From NCBI GenBank assembly GCA_003510325.1, contig DONB01000218.1:321-7886 (forward strand): a stretch of 7,566 bases of DNA, given 5' to 3'. The position numbers and the translations under genes are program-made. The DNA comes from Thiobacillus sp. Lineage in GTDB: Bacteria; Pseudomonadota; Gammaproteobacteria; Burkholderiales; Thiobacillaceae. Below the pieces are notes generated by a model. That model made no database searches. It was not told the DNA's origin and worked only from the letters and a program-made list of their open reading frames with translations. Shown piece by piece: positions 5,068 to 7,566 of the stretch; the stretch's first letter is position 1, and every line of letters starts with the position of its first letter.

Positions 5068-6894
5068 TCAGTTTTGGGGACTGTATTCAGGCACCCACCT
5101 AGTCAGTGCCTGTTTGACAGCCGACTCAGTCTGGAAACGTTCAGACCCGAACCAGTCATCGAGCTCTTTCGCCAACGCGTCCATCGCTACACGCGCTTTC
5201 GCGACCCGCAGCTTGGGATGCGGCGTGGGGAGCGTCGATTCGTCATCGGCGAGCAATTCCTCGTAGAGCTTTTCACCCGGGCGCAGGCCGCTGTATTCGA
5301 TGCGGATGCGATCCTCGTCCGCGCCGGACAGCCGGATCATGAGCTTGGCCAGCTCGGCGATCTTCACCGGTTCGCCCATGTCGAGCACGAAGATCTCGCC
5401 GCCCTCCCCCATCAGGCCGGCCTGAAGCACCAGTTGTGCGGCCTCCGGGATCGACATGAAGTAGCGCGTGATCTCGGGGTGCGTCACCGTCACCGGCCCA
5501 CCTGCCTCGATCTGCTTCTGGAACTTGGGGATCACGCTGCCGGAGGAGCCGAGCACGTTGCCGAAGCGCACCGAGACGAAGCGCGTGCCGGTCGGTTGCT
5601 GCATGGCCTGGCAGGCCATCTCGGCCAGCCGCTTGGTCGCCCCCATGACATTGGTCGGGTTGACCGCCTTGTCGGTTGAGATCATCACGAACTTGCCGAC
5701 GCCATGCGCCTGCGCCGCGGCAGCGACCACCTGGGTACCCAGTACGTTGTTGCGCGCGGCTTCCCAGGCGTTGCCGTTCTCCATCAGCGGCACGTGCTTG
5801 TAAGCGGCAGCATGGAACACCACAGCGGGGCGATGCTCGGACATCACCTGATTCACCCAGGCAGCGTTCTTCACGTCGCCGATCACCGGCGCAATCTGCA
5901 GGCCCGGAAAACGCTGCGGCAACTCCTGCTCCATCGCGTACAGCGCCAGTTCGGACTGCTCGAACAGCACCAGCCTCGCCGGTGCAAAACGCGCAATCTG
6001 GCGGCACAGTTCCGAACCGATCGAGCCGCCCGCACCCGTTACCATCACCACCTGGCCGGTCAGCAGCTGATGCAGGCCGCTGCCGTCGAGCTGTACCGGG
6101 TCGCGGCCGAGCAGATCGTCGAGCTCGATCCTGCGCAGGCTCGAAACCGACACCCTGCCAGCCACCAGATCCTCCAGAGAAGGAATGGTCATCACGTTGA
6201 GGCCTGCTTCGGCGCAGGCCTGGGTGATACGCTTGCGCACCTCGTGCGCGGCCGACGGCAGCGCCAGCACGATATCGTCCACCTCCATTTTTTTTGCCAC
6301 CGCCGCGGCAGCATCCAGCGCCCCCAGCACCGGAATCCCCTGCACCAGCCGCCCCTGCTTGTCGCGGCTGTCGTCCAGCAGTCCGACCACGTGGAAGCCA
6401 GCTGGATTGCGCGCCAGTTCGCGCAGCAGGAAATCCGCTGCAGAACCGGCCCCGGCTACCAGCACCGGTTTGCTGTCCGGGTGCAGCACGCTGGCCAGGC
6501 GATGTTCCTTCCAGGCACGATAGGCCAGACGGCTGCCGCCCATCACCGTCACCAGCAGCAGCGGATCGAGGATCAGCACCGAACGCGGCACCACCGCGTT
6601 GACGCGAAACAGGATCAGTATCAACGGAATCAGCAGCGCCGCCAGCCCAACGGCAAGAACGATGCGCTTGAGATCGGGCAGGCTGGCAAAACGCCAGATG
6701 CCACGATACAGACCGAAACGCCAGAATACCGCTGCCTGCAGCGGCACCACCCACAGCAGGGTGGAAAAAGCTGCGGTCTGGAACTCGGACGGCACCTCCA
6801 GGTTGAAGCGTAGCCAGTACGCACCGAGCCAGGCCAGAGCGGCGACCAGGATGTCGTACAGGATGATGATGGCGGTTCGCGGGTTAAGGTTCAT
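5068..6894 (-). CDS. Membrane-bound UDP-HexNAc 4,6-dehydratase, WbpM/PglF/CapD family
   Basis: This 608-residue enzyme of the extended SDR type probably converts UDP-GlcNAc to UDP-4-keto-6-deoxy-HexNAc, the precursor of QuiNAc, FucNAc or bacillosamine-type sugars. Four membrane segments occupy roughly 8-28, 41-61, 75-96 and 105-123. A first Rossmann (CoA-binding-like) domain begins at V-L-V-A-G-A-G (144-150), and the catalytic SDR domain at V-T-G-A-G-G-S-I-G (285-293). The active site reads S-T-D-K-A-V-N-P-T-N-V-M-G-A-T-K: S406, M417, K421, the Ser-Met-Lys triad known for WbpM instead of Ser-Tyr-Lys. R-F-G-N-V-L-G-S (443-450) and L-R-P-G-E-K-L-Y-E-E (537-546) are further family marks. Length lies between PglF (about 590) and WbpM (about 665), so it is complete. 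The ATG lies 11 bases inside the end of the upstream transferase gene, with a weak GGAA ahead, so the two are coupled. It is likely a precursor enzyme for the O-unit. Confidence 0.93.
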   Translation of the reverse strand: MNLNPRTAIIILYDILVAALAWLGAYWLRFNLEVPSEFQTAAFSTLLWVVPLQAAVFWRFGLYRGIWRFASLPDLKRIVLAVGLAALLIPLILILFRVNAVVPRSVLILDPLLLVTVMGGSRLAYRAWKEHRLASVLHPDSKPVLVAGAGSAADFLLRELARNPAGFHVVGLLDDSRDKQGRLVQGIPVLGALDAAAAVAKKMEVDDIVLALPSAAHEVRKRITQACAEAGLNVMTIPSLEDLVAGRVSVSSLRRIELDDLLGRDPVQLDGSGLHQLLTGQVVMVTGAGGSIGSELCRQIARFAPARLVLFEQSELALYAMEQELPQRFPGLQIAPVIGDVKNAAWVNQVMSEHRPAVVFHAAAYKHVPLMENGNAWEAARNNVLGTQVVAAAAQAHGVGKFVMISTDKAVNPTNVMGATKRLAEMACQAMQQPTGTRFVSVRFGNVLGSSGSVIPKFQKQIEAGGPVTVTHPEITRYFMSIPEAAQLVLQAGLMGEGGEIFVLDMGEPVKIAELAKLMIRLSGADEDRIRIEYSGLRPGEKLYEELLADDESTLPTPHPKLRVAKARVAMDALAKELDDWFGSERFQTESAVKQALTRWVPEYSPQN

Positions 6895-7566
6895 TGCGTT
6901 TCCGGTGCCAGCGTCGATCGATGGCGAGGAAAATCAGCAGATAGAGAACGGCCGACAGTATAAACACCCCGAGCGCCTGCTGTGGAAACGAGCGCAACGC
7001 AAACGCGAGCCCGGCCATCGCCACCATTAGCGCCCACGCCGCGACGGCAAGCTGGCGATGCGACGCGCCCAGCAGCACCATGCGCTGATAGTAATGCGAG
7101 CGATGGGCCTGCCAAATTTTTTCTCCACGCAGCGCACGTCGTATCAGCGTGACGCTGGCATCGACGATGAACGGCGAAAACACCAGCAGCGGGAACAGCC
7201 AGGGCCATATGCCCTTGAGGGCACCCAGAATGCTCAGTGACGCAACCATGAAGCCCAGCGGAATCGAGCCCGCATCGCCCATGAACAACTGCGCCGGTGG
7301 AAAATTGAAGCGCAGGAAGGCCAGTGCTGCCGCCGAAATCGCTGCGCAAAACGCCGCGACGCTAACCGCATCGGCCTGCCACGCGGCTATCGCCAGTGCA
7401 CCGAAACCGATCGCCGCCATACCGCCAGCCAGGCCATCCGCGCCGTCCATGAAATTGTAGAGATTGGTCATCCACACCACCGCCAGCATGCCCGCCAGCA
7501 AGACCCAGCCGCTCAGCCCCAGCGCGAAAAGGCAGCCCGCGGCAGCGACGAAATGCGCCAGGAAGC
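6884..7566 (-). CDS. WecA/WbpL-type polyprenyl-phosphate sugar-1-phosphate transferase, 5' end cut by window edge
   Basis: The visible 226 residues are the C-terminal two-thirds of a MraY/WecA-family integral membrane enzyme (usual length about 330-340), which starts glycan assembly by moving a sugar-1-phosphate from a UDP-sugar to undecaprenyl phosphate on the cytosolic side. Numbering from the first full codon in the window, N34-x2-N-F-M-D40-G-A-D43-G-L-A-G-G is the Mg-binding signature, F-M-G-D97-A-G-S the second catalytic motif, and A-H-R-S-H-Y-Y-Q-R (153-161) the cytosolic loop histidine motif in its WbpL-like form. About eight hydrophobic segments are visible and the tail is basic. The frame stays open to the right edge, so an internal TTG at 7501-7499 is not the true start. 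The stop (TAA at 6886-6884) overlaps the dehydratase start by 11 bases. Beside a WbpM-like gene, a 6-deoxy-HexNAc substrate such as FucNAc or QuiNAc is likelier than GlcNAc, but this is inference. Confidence 0.9.
   Translation of the reverse strand, partial: FLAHFVAAAGCLFALGLSGWVLLAGMLAVVWMTNLYNFMDGADGLAGGMAAIGFGALAIAAWQADAVSVAAFCAAISAAALAFLRFNFPPAQLFMGDAGSIPLGFMVASLSILGALKGIWPWLFPLLVFSPFIVDASVTLIRRALRGEKIWQAHRSHYYQRMVLLGASHRQLAVAAWALMVAMAGLAFALRSFPQQALGVFILSAVLYLLIFLAIDRRWHRKRNEP

Noticed and set aside
5273..6754. A 493-codon open frame on the minus strand in another frame of the dehydratase gene
   Set aside because: It is very rich in Gly, Ala and Arg, as out-of-frame GC-rich DNA is, while the overlapping frame encodes a complete dehydratase.
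5704..6813. A 369-codon open frame on the plus strand opposite the dehydratase gene
   Set aside because: Its translation is His-, Gln- and Arg-rich without a domain, and it lies wholly antisense to a confident gene.

Overview
The window is part of a cell-surface polysaccharide (probably LPS O-antigen) biosynthesis locus from a GC-rich Gram-negative bacterium. The WbpL/WbpM-type gene pair, the style of the proteins and the base composition suggest a betaproteobacterium (for example Rhodocyclales or a Thiobacillus-like group). This taxonomic guess is inference only. Coding density is very high, and no rRNA, tRNA, insertion sequence, CRISPR array or phage gene was seen.

Layout, left to right: (1) positions 1-828, minus strand: a GT10 (fucosyltransferase-like) glycosyltransferase whose C-terminus runs off the left edge. 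(2) 829-1002: a divergent intergenic region with a candidate plus-strand promoter and the ribosome-binding site of the next gene. (3) 1003-5046, plus strand: a SAM-dependent methyltransferase with an N-terminal zinc-ribbon-like motif, a WaaE-like GT2 glycosyltransferase that overlaps it by 4 bases, a GT4-type glycosyltransferase starting at TTG two bases after the GT2 stop, a 155-base spacer holding a 32-codon orphan frame, and an O-antigen ligase/polymerase-family membrane protein. (4) 5068-7566, minus strand and convergent: a membrane-bound UDP-HexNAc 4,6-dehydratase of the WbpM/PglF/CapD family and, upstream of it with an 11-base overlap, a WecA/WbpL-type polyprenyl-phosphate sugar-1-phosphate transferase whose N-terminus lies beyond the right edge.

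How they fit together (inference from families): the 4,6-dehydratase makes a UDP-4-keto-6-deoxy-HexNAc precursor. After steps not encoded here, the WbpL-type enzyme could place the resulting 6-deoxy-HexNAc-1-phosphate on undecaprenyl phosphate at the inner membrane. The cytosolic GT2, GT4 and GT10 transferases add further sugars, the methyltransferase decorates a sugar or the chain, and the Wzy/WaaL-family protein polymerises the repeat or ligates the glycan on the periplasmic side. No flippase, ABC exporter, chain-length regulator or 4-keto reductase is visible, so the pathway must continue outside the window.

I found no clear evidence for a wholly new system. The points most worth checking are the GT10 enzyme, the orphan GTGA-coupled frame and inverted repeats in the spacer at 3641-3795, and the tightly packed convergent gene ends near 5047-5067.
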